From contig JADJWM010000007.1 in NCBI GenBank assembly GCA_016716365.1, positions 124,001 through 188,000 of the forward strand: a stretch of 64,000 bases of DNA. Reading direction: 5' to 3'. The DNA comes from Chloracidobacterium sp. Lineage in GTDB: Bacteria; Acidobacteriota; Blastocatellia; Pyrinomonadales; Pyrinomonadaceae. Of this stretch, positions 46,144 to 55,413 are shown piece by piece. The notes below the pieces were generated by a model. It saw only the letters and a program-made list of their open reading frames with translations. It was not told the DNA's origin and searched no databases. The translations under genes were made by a program, and so were the position numbers. Within the stretch, counting starts at the first letter, position 1. Each line of letters opens with the position of its first letter.

Positions 46144-47519
46144 CCTCACAATTAAACATGATCAAAGCAAGATCGGCCGCATTCGTTCTTACCTGCCTGT
46201 GTACCATGGCCGTCTTCGGCCAAAATGACGGTTCCGAACAGAACCAGACCGGCCGTGCCGGCACCTTCGTCATCACAAACGCCCGTATCTATACGGTCGC
46301 CGGCCCGGTGATCGAGAACGGGACGGTCGTGATCCAGAACGGCAAGATCGCAAGCGTGGGGACGAACGTTCAGATCCCGGGCGGTGCCGAGCGGATCGAC
46401 GGCCGCGGCCTCAGCGTTTTCCCTGGCATGATCGACGCCGACACCCGAATGGGCCTCGCTGAGATCACGCTGGCCGTGCCTGGCTCGGTCGACCTGGCAG
46501 AGACGGGAAATATGAACGCTCATACTAGGGCGATCAAGGGCATTCATCCGCACTCGGCCCACATCAATGTTACCCGCGTCAACGGCATCACCACCGTGCT
46601 TTCACGTCCGCAGGGCGGAACGATCAGCGGCCAGGCAGCGGTCATCGATCTTAACGGCTCAACGCCCGACGAGATGGCGGTGATCAGCGACTTCGGGCTG
46701 GTGATCAACTTTCCGCGTGTCGTAGCCGGGGGCGGCTTTGGCGGCGGTGGAGGAGGCGGCGGAGGTGGCGGCCAGGCCGACTTCAATGCGTTGATCAGGC
46801 GACGCGATCAGGCGGTTGAGGACCTAAAGAAGATCTTTCGGGACGCCGAAACGCACCTGAAAGCACAAGAAGCATATTCCCGTGACAAGTCTCTGCCTTA
46901 TGTAGATGCGAATCCTGCCCTGGAAGCGATGGGGCCGTACATCCGCGGACAGCGGCCGATCCTTTTCACGGTCGAGCGCGAGCGGGACATTCGGGCCGTG
47001 GCCAAGTTCGTCGCCGATATGAAGGTCAAGGGCATCATCATCGGCGGGCAGGAAGCCTGGAAGGCAGCCGATGTCCTGAAGGCCAATAACATACCGGTCG
47101 TCTACACGAACATCTACTCGAATCCGGTCCGCGACGACGATCCGTATGATTACCTGTTCAACGCTCCGGCAAAAATGGAATCCGCGGGTGTAAAATTCGC
47201 GATCAGCACCGGCGACGTCGGGCCCGAATCCCGCGACCTTCCGTATCAGGCGGGTATCGCGGGGGCCTTCGGTTTAGCGCCCGACGCAGCGTTGCGATCG
47301 GTCACCTTGAGCCCGGCTGAGATACTCGGCGTCGCCGACCGCATGGGGTCGATCGAGGCCGGCAAGGTTGCCAACATCGTCGTGGCCGACGGGAACATCC
47401 TGGAGCCGAGGACGAACATCCGCTACATGTTCATCAACGGACGGATGATCCCGCTGACAAGCCGGCATACGAGGCTGTTCGACAGCTTTAAGGACCGGGG
47501 CGTCCCCGAACGTCCGTAA
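46140..47519 (+). CDS. Secreted amidohydrolase-like protein without the metal-binding HxH
   Basis: A 459-residue paralogue of the first gene of the operon. It starts with ATGA overlapping the stop of the middle gene. The export signal is at about 8-28 (AAFVLTCLCTMAVFG). ITNARIYTVAGPVIENGTVVI and GVADRMGSIEAGKVANIVVAD are family strands, but the metal site reads FPGMIDADTRMG. A glycine-rich run (GGGFGGGGGGGGGGG, about 197-211) occupies the same place as in the first gene. One catalytic and two degenerate members in one operon suggest a complex, which is inference. Confidence 0.8.
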   Translation: MTSQLNMIKARSAAFVLTCLCTMAVFGQNDGSEQNQTGRAGTFVITNARIYTVAGPVIENGTVVIQNGKIASVGTNVQIPGGAERIDGRGLSVFPGMIDADTRMGLAEITLAVPGSVDLAETGNMNAHTRAIKGIHPHSAHINVTRVNGITTVLSRPQGGTISGQAAVIDLNGSTPDEMAVISDFGLVINFPRVVAGGGFGGGGGGGGGGGQADFNALIRRRDQAVEDLKKIFRDAETHLKAQEAYSRDKSLPYVDANPALEAMGPYIRGQRPILFTVERERDIRAVAKFVADMKVKGIIIGGQEAWKAADVLKANNIPVVYTNIYSNPVRDDDPYDYLFNAPAKMESAGVKFAISTGDVGPESRDLPYQAGIAGAFGLAPDAALRSVTLSPAEILGVADRMGSIEAGKVANIVVADGNILEPRTNIRYMFINGRMIPLTSRHTRLFDSFKDRGVPERP

Positions 47520-47542
47520 GTATTCTTCGATGATCCTCTGTC

Positions 47543-47573
47543 AGGCCGCACCGGAAACGGAGCGGCCTTTTTT
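47543..47573 (+). terminator. Intrinsic terminator of the amidohydrolase operon
   Basis: AGGCCGC (47543-47549) and GCGGCCT (47562-47568) pair around 12 bases, followed by a run of T. It lies 23 bases after the last stop. Confidence 0.85.
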
Positions 47574-47574
47574 A

Positions 47575-47938
47575 TCCGGCAGCAGGAAGTCGGAATTTGA
47601 GATATGACTTACACATTCCATTCCTGACTTCTGACTCCTTATTTGCCTTTTGGCTTTCGATTCTAGGTTCTTAGTTCCCAAGCCCGGCAGGCGGGTGAAA
47701 TTGCTTTAGCCACACGTGAAGGCAAAGTCGAAACGAGAAAAACCCCGAGCCCATTCTTTCCGATCAAAACGGAGAGAATGAAAAGAATGCGGGGAGAAAA
47801 GCAATTACGGCACGCGCGATCTTTCCGAAACCTGGAGGACCGCCTTCTACGGAGTCGATTCGAAATAATTCCGGGTTGTCATTCATCAATTTCTCTTTTC
47901 GATCATATGTTAGAACTCCCCTCAGGGACACAGCTCAT
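47575..47938. other. Spacer with degenerate low-complexity words
   Basis: The left half (to about 47690) repeats TTC/TGACTTC-type words (CCTGACTTCTGACTCC, TTTTGGCTTTCGATTC), like the arrays near 56757 and 58080. The rest shows no gene; a plus-strand open frame starting at 47778 overlaps the lipoprotein gene antisense and is not supported. Confidence 0.4.
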
Positions 47939-48598
47939 CTACTTGGCGCAAAGAATGCCACAGTCCTGCGGACTGTTGGCGTTGTTATCTATGGCGGCGG
48001 GATCGCCGGGCAGTGATTTCACCCAGTCGGGAATTGCAAACGTAAAAAATTCACCCTTAAGTTCATATTTCCCGTCGCCATTGTAGTCGCAAAGGTGATA
48101 GGAAGTGGCTGTAGGCACTCCAATGTTGTGAGCCCTATCAAAAAGAGTTGCGCCGTACACATAGCAAAATATCTTTCCGTCACGCCCCGAGAGTTCGTCA
48201 ACATGGCGGATTCGCCATACATAGAAATTTTCAGGAACTCCGTCTTCTGAGTAGGGCAAGATCGCTTCCGCTTCAGGCCGGCCTTCGGGCGTGATCGACG
48301 TTACGTTATAGATAACATCTCTTCCTTTCCGAGTTTTGCCGGTCTTCGTCCTCTTTTCAGTTTCTTTGGGAATTATTTCCTGTATCGGCCATCCGTCCGG
48401 CTTGATCAGATTACCATCGGCATCTCTCCGGACATTCGGCGGCAACGGAGTGCGAGTAGGTGCAGCGGTAGGTTCAGCGGCAACCTTTAATTCGTTTGAA
48501 TTGGGAGTTTCGACAGCGGCATTCGGCTCTGTTCCCGAACATCCGGCAAGGATAGCCGCCAGAATGCTAAAGCAAGCAACGGTCAACTGTTCCTTCAT
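47939..48598 (-). CDS. Lipoprotein of unknown function
   Basis: A 219-residue protein with a lipoprotein signal (MKEQLTVACFSILAAILAGC, lipobox LAGC with C20), then a threonine- and proline-rich linker (TAAPTRTPLPPNVRRDADG). The folded part contains YNGDGKYELKGEFFTF, which resembles an EF-hand-like DxDGD-type loop, and four cysteines. Family not recognised. It is probably anchored in the inner or outer membrane. The long open frame upstream of this start is antisense to msrB and is not used. Confidence 0.7.
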   Translation of the reverse strand: MKEQLTVACFSILAAILAGCSGTEPNAAVETPNSNELKVAAEPTAAPTRTPLPPNVRRDADGNLIKPDGWPIQEIIPKETEKRTKTGKTRKGRDVIYNVTSITPEGRPEAEAILPYSEDGVPENFYVWRIRHVDELSGRDGKIFCYVYGATLFDRAHNIGVPTATSYHLCDYNGDGKYELKGEFFTFAIPDWVKSLPGDPAAIDNNANSPQDCGILCAK

Positions 48599-48611
48599 CG
48601 GTGAACTCGCT

Positions 48612-49076
48612 TCACGACTTTTGCGGGATCTCGTCCCCTTCTTCGAAGAACTGCAGCGAAGCCGAATTGAGGCAATATCTTTGGCCGGTCGGGGGCGGGC
48701 CGTCGGGGAAAACGTGGCCCTGATGGCCGCCGCAGCGAGCGCAGCGTATCTCGGTACGATGCATCCCGTAGCTGTTGTCCTCGACGTAGGTGAGATGCTC
48801 TTTGTCGAATGGAGCATAGAACGACGGCCAGCCGGTCCCTGAATCGAACTTGTATTTTGAGTTGAATAGGGGCAGGCCGCAGAGGCGGCAGGCATAGGTG
48901 CCTTCGAGCTTATTGTCGAGGAGCGTACCGCAGAACGGCGGCTCGGTGCCGTGGTCAAGCAGGATCCTGTACTCCTCGTCGTTCAGGTCTTGGGCAAGCC
49001 GTTCGACCTCCGAAGCGCTTAGCGGCACGATGTCAAAACCGGTCGAAGAAAGTTCCTTTTGTGTTCCTGTCCTCAT
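48612..49076 (-). CDS. msrB: Peptide-methionine (R)-S-oxide reductase
   Basis: About 154 residues that reduce the R-form of methionine sulfoxide in proteins. The two zinc pairs CRLC and CARC, the FDSGTGWPSFYAPF substrate strand, GHVFPDGPPPTGQRYCLNSASL with the catalytic Cys are all present. The start at 49076 is preferred because GGAGG lies eight bases upstream; ATG 49082 would be too close to it. It is cytosolic, with no signal peptide, and 13 bases before the lipoprotein gene on the same strand. Confidence 0.95.
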   Translation of the reverse strand: MRTGTQKELSSTGFDIVPLSASEVERLAQDLNDEEYRILLDHGTEPPFCGTLLDNKLEGTYACRLCGLPLFNSKYKFDSGTGWPSFYAPFDKEHLTYVEDNSYGMHRTEIRCARCGGHQGHVFPDGPPPTGQRYCLNSASLQFFEEGDEIPQKS

Positions 49077-49171
49077 CGCCATATCCTCCGATGGTATCAC
49101 TTCCGGATGAACGTCTACTCAACTAATAATATAGATTCCGTTCAAATAAAATAAATTCCAATTCGCGTGCA

Positions 49172-51310
49172 TTATTTCAGGCCGCGCAAGAGCACCGCGT
49201 CGTGCCGCCACCCGCCCAGCACGAGAACGATCGACCGGCCGTCCGGAGCGATCGCGAACCCGGCTATCTCGCTCAGTTCCTCGTCCTTCAGGTCCATCAA
49301 CAGCCGCGGCCCTGAGCCGTCAAGGAACTGTTGAAACAGCATCCCGTCGGCATAATTCTGGTCGGTCACCAGATACATCAGCGACTTTCCGTCCGGCATC
49401 CAGCCGATGTCCAACAGCTTAGACCTTCCCGGGGGCATCGGGAAATTTCTCACGGGTGCCTTGCCGTCGGGCGATGCGACCTCGAGGCCGCGATCGGGCG
49501 TGCGCTCGTCGACAGACGCGACAAGGTCGCCGTTCGGGGCGAAAGCGACCTTTACCCAGGGCTGGTCAATAATGAGCTTCTCTTCGCCCGATCCTAAGTC
49601 GATGGACCAGACATTCCCGAGAAATGCGTGATGATAATAGAGGACCCTGCCGTCCTGCGAAATATGCAGCGGAGGCCCGCCGCCGCCTTTTGTTACCTGA
49701 GACTGGCCGCTGCCGTCCACGTTCATCTTCCATAGCTGGGCTTCGCCCGACCTGTTGGAAACAAAGTAGACCGATCTGTTGTCGGGCGAGACCCACGGCG
49801 TAGCGTCGCCCGCCAGGTCGTTCGTCAGCTGCCGCTGGTCGTTGCCCTCCCGGTCCATGCTCCAGATCTCGTCGTTGCCGGACATCACCGAAGAAAAATA
49901 AAGCTTGCCGTTAGGAGCAAAACGCGGCCGCACCCCTGCGGCCAGAAGCCGCTTGTTCGCGACGCCGTCCAACTCGACCCGGTACATCTGGAAATCCTGT
50001 TTTATCTGTGTGGAAACGACGCCCTCGCCGGCGCGGTCGATGCTCAGGATCGAGTAGGCCTCGGAGTCCTTAGTGAGTGCCTCGGCGGCCCCGGTCGCGG
50101 CGGAAACGCCCCAGATCCGAAAATATTTGTTCGGGATCCGCGAGGCCGTCACAAGGACCCCGCTTTGGTCCGGAAGCCACGCCAAGTTCTTGATATTGAA
50201 GAATTGTTCGCTGGAAATAGGGCGTTCTGCCTGTTTTTCAAGGTCGTATTCGACCAGCCTGAACTCATTCGCCGCATTTCTTGACTGGCCGACGGCCATC
50301 GCGACCTTCTTCCCGTCGGGCGAAAAGGCGGCGTCAGAGATACGGATCGGATCGGGGTAAGAAATAAGTTTACGCTCGCTTCCGCCCGTCGCCGCATCGG
50401 CCATCCAGAGCGAGCACCATTCGGCCGGCTCCCGGGGGCAGCGGACGAAAATGATCCGGCTCCCGTCGGATGAGACAGAATGGGGCCCCGAGGTGTTCGC
50501 TATCAACCTTTCCGGGATGCCGCCGCGGATCGAGACGCGGTAAACGTCCACCTGCACCGGATCGCCGCTGCCGCGGGCGAAATAGATCGTGTTGCCGTCG
50601 GGGGCAAAATTGAATCCGAAGTAGAACTCTTCGACCGGCTGAAGGAACGGAACGTTCGTTCCGGTATCGAGTTGGCGTAGCCAGACGCTCTGCTTGCTGC
50701 CCGACTTGACCGAGTACACGACGGTCTTGCCGTCCGGCGAGACGGCGGCACCGAAGACCGAGCCGTTTGTCGAAAGCTTTTCCGAAGCGAACGCCCTTGT
50801 AAGGACGGGAAGGGCCGCTGCAGGCCGGTTAAGTGCGAGGTATGCCAACCCCGCTCCTATGAGAACGATAAAAGCGACGAAAGCGACGAGGAAAGGATGG
50901 AACGGCCGCTTGAAACCAGGCGGTTCGGGGCCGGCAAACCGTTCAGCGAGGTTTTCTGCTCCGTTTGACGCCCGCGTGATCTCGGGAGCGGCGACCTCGA
51001 CATCCGCAATGAAACGGTAGCCGCGGCGTGGGACCGTCTCGATGTAGGTCGGATCCTGGGCATCGTCACCGAGGACCTTTCTGATCTGCCTGATGTTAAA
51101 GGCGATGTTGCCTTCCTCGACAAAACTGTCGGGCCACACCTCTTTTAAGAACGTGTCCTTGTCAACGATCTGCCCGTGGTGGCGGACCAGGACAAGGAGC
51201 GTATCGAACATCTTCGGCGTGAGCGCAAGGGCCTCTCCGTCCCGCTGAAGCACGCTTTCATCGGCGCTTAACTCAAAAGCCCCGAATTTGTATAAGTGCT
51301 TATCGTTCAA
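49172..51310 (-). CDS. CadC-type membrane regulator with TolB-like propeller
   Basis: A 712-residue protein typical of Acidobacteriota. The N-terminal winged helix of OmpR type (FGAFELSADESVLQRDGEAL; LTPKMFDTLLVLVRHHGQIV; YIETVPRRGYRFIADV, about 8-105) binds DNA. One membrane segment is at about 138-160 (LVAFVAFIVLIGAGLAYLAL), and the rest forms WD40/TolB-like blades (AVSPDGKTVVYS, FAPDGNTIYFA, FSPDGKKVAMA, VSPDNRSVYFVS). The likely role is one-component signalling from periplasm to promoter. It is divergent from the 51490 gene, so it is a good candidate regulator of the 51490-56598 set; the 179-base spacer between them would hold both promoters. Confidence 0.88.
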   Translation of the reverse strand: MNDKHLYKFGAFELSADESVLQRDGEALALTPKMFDTLLVLVRHHGQIVDKDTFLKEVWPDSFVEEGNIAFNIRQIRKVLGDDAQDPTYIETVPRRGYRFIADVEVAAPEITRASNGAENLAERFAGPEPPGFKRPFHPFLVAFVAFIVLIGAGLAYLALNRPAAALPVLTRAFASEKLSTNGSVFGAAVSPDGKTVVYSVKSGSKQSVWLRQLDTGTNVPFLQPVEEFYFGFNFAPDGNTIYFARGSGDPVQVDVYRVSIRGGIPERLIANTSGPHSVSSDGSRIIFVRCPREPAEWCSLWMADAATGGSERKLISYPDPIRISDAAFSPDGKKVAMAVGQSRNAANEFRLVEYDLEKQAERPISSEQFFNIKNLAWLPDQSGVLVTASRIPNKYFRIWGVSAATGAAEALTKDSEAYSILSIDRAGEGVVSTQIKQDFQMYRVELDGVANKRLLAAGVRPRFAPNGKLYFSSVMSGNDEIWSMDREGNDQRQLTNDLAGDATPWVSPDNRSVYFVSNRSGEAQLWKMNVDGSGQSQVTKGGGGPPLHISQDGRVLYYHHAFLGNVWSIDLGSGEEKLIIDQPWVKVAFAPNGDLVASVDERTPDRGLEVASPDGKAPVRNFPMPPGRSKLLDIGWMPDGKSLMYLVTDQNYADGMLFQQFLDGSGPRLLMDLKDEELSEIAGFAIAPDGRSIVLVLGGWRHDAVLLRGLK

Positions 51311-51489
51311 CTACTTCGCCGCTTCTAATAACTTTCTAATAGCAATTCTAAACGAACTCTCAAGACGAGAAACCGCAAAAAACGTACTTTCGTCCATTCC
51401 CGGATTGACCGGAATCATACCATACGCCTTTTGGGCATAAAAGGTTTGGCCGGGAAGCAGTTCATATACGAAGGAGAACCAGAGAACTA

Positions 51490-52425
51490 ATGGCAAAGAG
51501 CATTTTTGACGAAGTAAGTTTTTTATACGCAAAGTTCGACCAGGCGGAACGCGAATGGCTGAACAGGTTCGACGATCTTGCGGGCCACTTTCACACAGCA
51601 TCGATAAATTTCATGGGTGCGCTGCCGAAAGCCAACCCGCCGGGAATCACCGCCCTTGATGCGGTCGACATCGGAGGCAACATCGTGATCGGCGGAATGG
51701 CGTTGGCGGGCGGCCCGGCGGTCATCGCGGTACCTATCATCCTCGGCCTGAAAAAGCTGGCCACGTGGGTCGATTCAGGCATCGAGCCGCCCCGGCCGGA
51801 CATTGGAACGATGAAAACGAAGATGGACCAGATCAAGAGGTCCTTTAAGGATACGACCGAGCACCTTGGGAAACAGATCCTCAAGCTGATGGAAAAGGCA
51901 AAGGACCTGGGCGGCGTGCCGACGAACGGCGAGGTCACGGATGCGATCAGCAAGATGCTGCTCTCGCCTGTATGGTATCCGCCGCCGGCGTCCGTCACCC
52001 GGAACCCGGGCCTTGCGGGTGCGATCGAGATGCGAATGTGGTTTCGATACGCGGAAAAAATTATGAAGATGCCGTCCGCGATCGCGGCCGGTGTCGGGAC
52101 GGTCGATTTCACCCCGATGTGGGCCCGATTGCAGACAAAGGCGATGCCGCCGGACGTCGAATACGCGAAGATCGTCAAGTTCAACCAGTGGGTATGGATC
52201 CCCAAAGGGAATCATTACTACGCGGTCAAAAAGCTCTATGACTTTGGCCAGAAGAACATTCGACTGCCGATAGCCCACAAATATCCGGCTCCGGTCGAGC
52301 AATACCTGAACGGGGCCGGTGAGCGATTGCTGAAAGGCCTCGGGACGTGGTGGCGGACCGGAAAGTATCCGGAAGACCCTTACCTTCCCAGTTCCAATCT
52401 GACATGGGCCTCGGTCGCGATTTAG
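51490..52425 (+). CDS. Protein of unknown function, first gene of the Hcp-containing set
   Basis: A 311-residue protein without a signal peptide but with a hydrophobic, glycine-rich stretch at about 58-85 (DIGGNIVIGGMALAGGPAVIAV). The C-terminal half is rich in Trp, Tyr and Pro (WYPPPASVTRNPG; FNQWVWIPKGNHYYAV). No family was recognised. It starts with a GGAGA site, directly opposite the CadC-propeller gene. A soluble protein with a membrane-interacting segment, for example an effector, is possible but speculative. Confidence 0.65.
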   Translation: MAKSIFDEVSFLYAKFDQAEREWLNRFDDLAGHFHTASINFMGALPKANPPGITALDAVDIGGNIVIGGMALAGGPAVIAVPIILGLKKLATWVDSGIEPPRPDIGTMKTKMDQIKRSFKDTTEHLGKQILKLMEKAKDLGGVPTNGEVTDAISKMLLSPVWYPPPASVTRNPGLAGAIEMRMWFRYAEKIMKMPSAIAAGVGTVDFTPMWARLQTKAMPPDVEYAKIVKFNQWVWIPKGNHYYAVKKLYDFGQKNIRLPIAHKYPAPVEQYLNGAGERLLKGLGTWWRTGKYPEDPYLPSSNLTWASVAI

Positions 52426-52550
52426 GACCGGGTCCCTGCGATAAAGCGGTTCGGCGGCGGTCGTGTCGCCGTACCGCGGCGGGCCGAAAGCCCGTTGACG
52501 ACACGTGCCTCGATTCCGGGGCCGCAATAAATAAACACAGGAGTGAGACT

Positions 52551-53771
52551 ATGAAAAACTACGTTCTTTTTTTAATTGTCCTTATCACGACAGGGTCCGC
52601 TGCATCAGAAGCGGCCGCCCAGATAAAGATCAGCCTGCCAAAGCTGCCGGGGATAGCCAAACCGAAGCCGCAGCCGGACTCCGGCCGCAGCGAAAACGGC
52701 GCCGGGAACAGCAGCGGCCGCGAGACCAAGGCCTCGGCTGACCGGCTCTACGCGAATCAGAGGCCGACGGCGTCGCCCGTTTTGCTGAAAACATCGGTCT
52801 ATGTGCAGGCAAAGAGCCACAACGAATACTGGAAGATGCCGAACCAGCGGAACTATTCGAGCTGGGTGCCGCAGCTTCGATTCAGCACTTTCTACAACAA
52901 CGAGAAGAAGCTGAATTATCAGGCCGAGTATTTCAATCCGGACGGGTCTGCCTGGTACAGCGAGATGCTGGAGCAGGGCAATTCGGCCGCCGATCGCACG
53001 GTGCTTTTCCAGAGCCCGAGCCCGTACAGCGGCGTGCTCGACACCAAATCGACCGCGGCGGCTGGTGTGTTCTCGTTCAAGGTCACGAACGCCGACACGA
53101 AGGAAGTCGTTTTTCAAGGCAAGTTCAAGGTCGGCAAATTCAGCACCGGCGGCGGTGGAGCCGACAAGAACAAGTTTGATTTCTACGTCGAGCACGACTG
53201 GCTGCTGCCCTTTGCGATGATCGGCTTTCACCACAGCGACATCGAGATCGGCGGCATCACGCCGGAGGTCAGCGTGTGGCTGAAAGGGCCGGTCGAGGCG
53301 AGCGAGCTGGAAGGCCGCGTGTTCTACAAGGGCCAGCAGATCGCATCGACCAAAGACCCCGGCGGCAGCAGCGGTGCCAGCGATTACGACGAGCGGATGA
53401 CGCAGTTTGCCCCGCCGTTCGCGCCCGACAAGCGATGGAAGCGGTGGCAGTTCACCTGGAACAACTTCCGGGTGGACAACAACGGCGGCTTCAATCGTGA
53501 CTACTACCCGAACGCTCATTACGCGGACAAGAATCCGGGCGAATACACGGTCAAGATCTACCGGAACGGGACGCAGATCCGCGAGGTCGCGTTCACCGTC
53601 GGAGCCGACGGGAAGTTCGTTGCGCCGTCCTACGCAAGCCAGGTCTTTCTGCCGTACCATCGCATCCTTTTGCCCGCCAAAGTGATGGGCACGACCGAAA
53701 AATGGGACGCCGCGGCGTGGAAGACCGAGGCCTTTTACGGGAATCCGATCAGCGGGTTCACCGCACCGTGA
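52551..53771 (+). CDS. Secreted protein of unknown function
   Basis: A 406-residue protein. ATG 52551 follows CAGGAG and begins a signal peptide (MKNYVLFLIVLITTGSAASE). A low-complexity Lys/Pro/Ser linker (KPKPQPDSGRSENG) leads to a beta-rich, aromatic region with YNPDGSAWYSE-like hairpins and an FFYVEHDWLLPFAMIGFHH-like core. Family not recognised. In-frame codons upstream of 52551 lack coding character and overlap the previous gene. It is probably periplasmic or surface located. Confidence 0.7.
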   Translation: MKNYVLFLIVLITTGSAASEAAAQIKISLPKLPGIAKPKPQPDSGRSENGAGNSSGRETKASADRLYANQRPTASPVLLKTSVYVQAKSHNEYWKMPNQRNYSSWVPQLRFSTFYNNEKKLNYQAEYFNPDGSAWYSEMLEQGNSAADRTVLFQSPSPYSGVLDTKSTAAAGVFSFKVTNADTKEVVFQGKFKVGKFSTGGGGADKNKFDFYVEHDWLLPFAMIGFHHSDIEIGGITPEVSVWLKGPVEASELEGRVFYKGQQIASTKDPGGSSGASDYDERMTQFAPPFAPDKRWKRWQFTWNNFRVDNNGGFNRDYYPNAHYADKNPGEYTVKIYRNGTQIREVAFTVGADGKFVAPSYASQVFLPYHRILLPAKVMGTTEKWDAAAWKTEAFYGNPISGFTAP

Positions 53772-53791
53772 AGAAGAGAGGGCATTAAAAG

Positions 53792-54187
53792 ATGATGGAC
53801 CTTTATTTTTTATACCTTCACGGGATTCGCGGCGAATCGTTCGCACCGAGGCATATCGGCGAGATCGAACTCCTCGGCTTTCAGTTCGAGGGCCGCAACG
53901 GGGCGATCACGGCTACCGCAGGCGGGCCCGGAAACGCGAAGTTCACGGACATCACCGTCACGAAATCCCGCGACCGGCTATCTCCGGTGCTGTTCCACGC
54001 GAGCGCGGCAGGACGTCATTTCCGGGAAGCGGTCCTCACGACCGAAAAGGTCGATGCGCGGGGCCATTTGGTCAGGTCGATCGCGTTTCATTTGAGCTCG
54101 GTGCTGATCGATAGGGTAACGGCACCGAGCGGCCAGATCGAAGAGATCACGCTGTCGTTCGGCGGCCTGCGAATGCGGCACGCATAG
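53792..54187 (+). CDS. Hcp-like tube protein (type VI secretion Hcp family)
   Basis: A 131-residue protein that fits the Hcp family: LYFLYLHGIRGESFAPRH at the N-terminus, then IELLGFQF, FTDITVTKSRDRLSPVLFHASAAGRH-type core (read here as FTDITVTKSRD and SPVLFHASAAGRHF), EAVLTTEKV and EEITLSFGGLRM. Hcp forms hexameric rings stacked into the inner tube of type VI systems and is also exported. No sheath, baseplate, VgrG or ClpV gene is in the window, so this is an orphan. It lies 20 bases after a secreted-protein gene and 122 bases before a diiron protein gene on the same strand. Confidence 0.8.
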   Translation: MMDLYFLYLHGIRGESFAPRHIGEIELLGFQFEGRNGAITATAGGPGNAKFTDITVTKSRDRLSPVLFHASAAGRHFREAVLTTEKVDARGHLVRSIAFHLSSVLIDRVTAPSGQIEEITLSFGGLRMRHA

Positions 54188-54309
54188 ACAGCAAATTCGA
54201 GGGAACAAAGATGATACACAAACCGACTGTTCTCATAGGATCGGCCCAGGCCGGCTTTCCGGGCCAGGGACGCGTTTCATACACAGGAAAGAAAAGGAGA
54301 AAGAAATAC

Positions 54310-55257
54310 ATGTTGGTCGAAGCAATAGAACACGAGGCAGCCACGCGGCCGCTGCCTTTTAGCTACCGGAATACGCTGGTCGCCGCACAGCGGGTAAATT
54401 GGCGGATCGAGGACATCATCGGGGGCGAGCGGAAACTCGATTTTTCGCGGCCTTTTATGCCTGAGTCGCTTGCCAGAACCGGCGAATTGGGTTTCCTGAC
54501 CGCCGGCGAACAGCGTTCACTGAACCAGATCAAGGGGCACACATATCTTTCGATATTCGGCCTGGTCGAGGAGTTTATCCTTCCGTTCGTTATCGATCAC
54601 GTCCGGCCCTCGCTGGACCGAGACGATTACAGGGTCAGGGCATATCTTCAGTTCGCGAGCGAAGAGGCGAAGCATATACAGCTCTTCAAGGTCTTCGCCG
54701 ACGAATTTCGCAGGGGCTTCCCGGCGGAGTGCGCGGTGATCGGGCCTCCGTCGGCGATCGCTGAAAAGGTCCTTTCGCATCAGCCGCTGGCCGTGGCTTT
54801 GCTGATCCTTCACATCGAGTGGATGACGCAGCGGCATTTTGTCGACAGCATCAGGACCGACGAGGGCCTCGACCCGCTGTTCAAGAGCCTTCTCAAACAC
54901 CACTGGCTGGAGGAAGCACAGCACGCGAAGCTCGACACGCTGATGGTCCGGTCGCTCGCCGACGGAATGTCCGAAGCAGAGATCGAACGGGCCGTTGACG
55001 AGTACCTCGAGATAGGGGCTTTCATCGACGGCGGGCTCGGGCAGCAGGTGGAGTTCGAGCTTGAAGCGCTCGAAGCCGCTTCGGGCATCAGCTTGACGGA
55101 CGAGCAGCGAAAGGAATTCATCGACAGTCAGCATCAGGCAAATCGCTGGACCTATCTCGGATCCGGGATGACCCATCCGCGATTTCTGGAGATGCTGGGC
55201 GAGCTGAGCGATGAACAGCGCGACCGCGTGGCCGCCGTTTCCGAAGCATTCTGCTGA
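54310..55257 (+). CDS. Ferritin-like diiron-carboxylate protein
   Basis: About 315 residues, mostly helical. Two helices carry EExxH-type iron ligands (SEEAKH, E118/E119 and H122; LEEAQH, E201/E202 and H205), with further carboxylates at VEEF (87-88) and HIEW (E170). This two-motif spacing is that of ferritin-like diiron oxygenases and reductases, including AurF-type N-oxygenases. The reaction is unknown. ATG 54310 with AGGAG ten bases upstream is preferred; an in-frame ATG at 54211 would add 33 basic residues. No export signal. Confidence 0.75.
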   Translation: MLVEAIEHEAATRPLPFSYRNTLVAAQRVNWRIEDIIGGERKLDFSRPFMPESLARTGELGFLTAGEQRSLNQIKGHTYLSIFGLVEEFILPFVIDHVRPSLDRDDYRVRAYLQFASEEAKHIQLFKVFADEFRRGFPAECAVIGPPSAIAEKVLSHQPLAVALLILHIEWMTQRHFVDSIRTDEGLDPLFKSLLKHHWLEEAQHAKLDTLMVRSLADGMSEAEIERAVDEYLEIGAFIDGGLGQQVEFELEALEAASGISLTDEQRKEFIDSQHQANRWTYLGSGMTHPRFLEMLGELSDEQRDRVAAVSEAFC

Positions 55258-55413
55258 TAAGGCGTGTGTGCGGGCCGCAGCGGGGTCGATCAAACCTCTA
55301 TGCGGCCCACAATACTGCCGGAAAGACGAACATACGGCCGTTCGGCGTGGGCCCGTTTTTGGACCCTGTGTCCGAGCGTGCACGGCTAACTAAGAACGAT
55401 TGGAGATAAGAAA

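Noticed and set aside
47778..48086. Possible 102-residue plus-strand gene
   Set aside because: Overlaps the lipoprotein gene antisense; no ribosome-binding site or recognisable content.
51311..51601. 96-residue minus-strand frame upstream of the CadC-propeller gene
   Set aside because: It covers the divergent promoter region and the start of the 51490 gene; codon use looks random.
53792..54187. A full type VI secretion locus around the Hcp-like gene
   Set aside because: None of the sheath, baseplate, VgrG or ATPase genes is present in the window.
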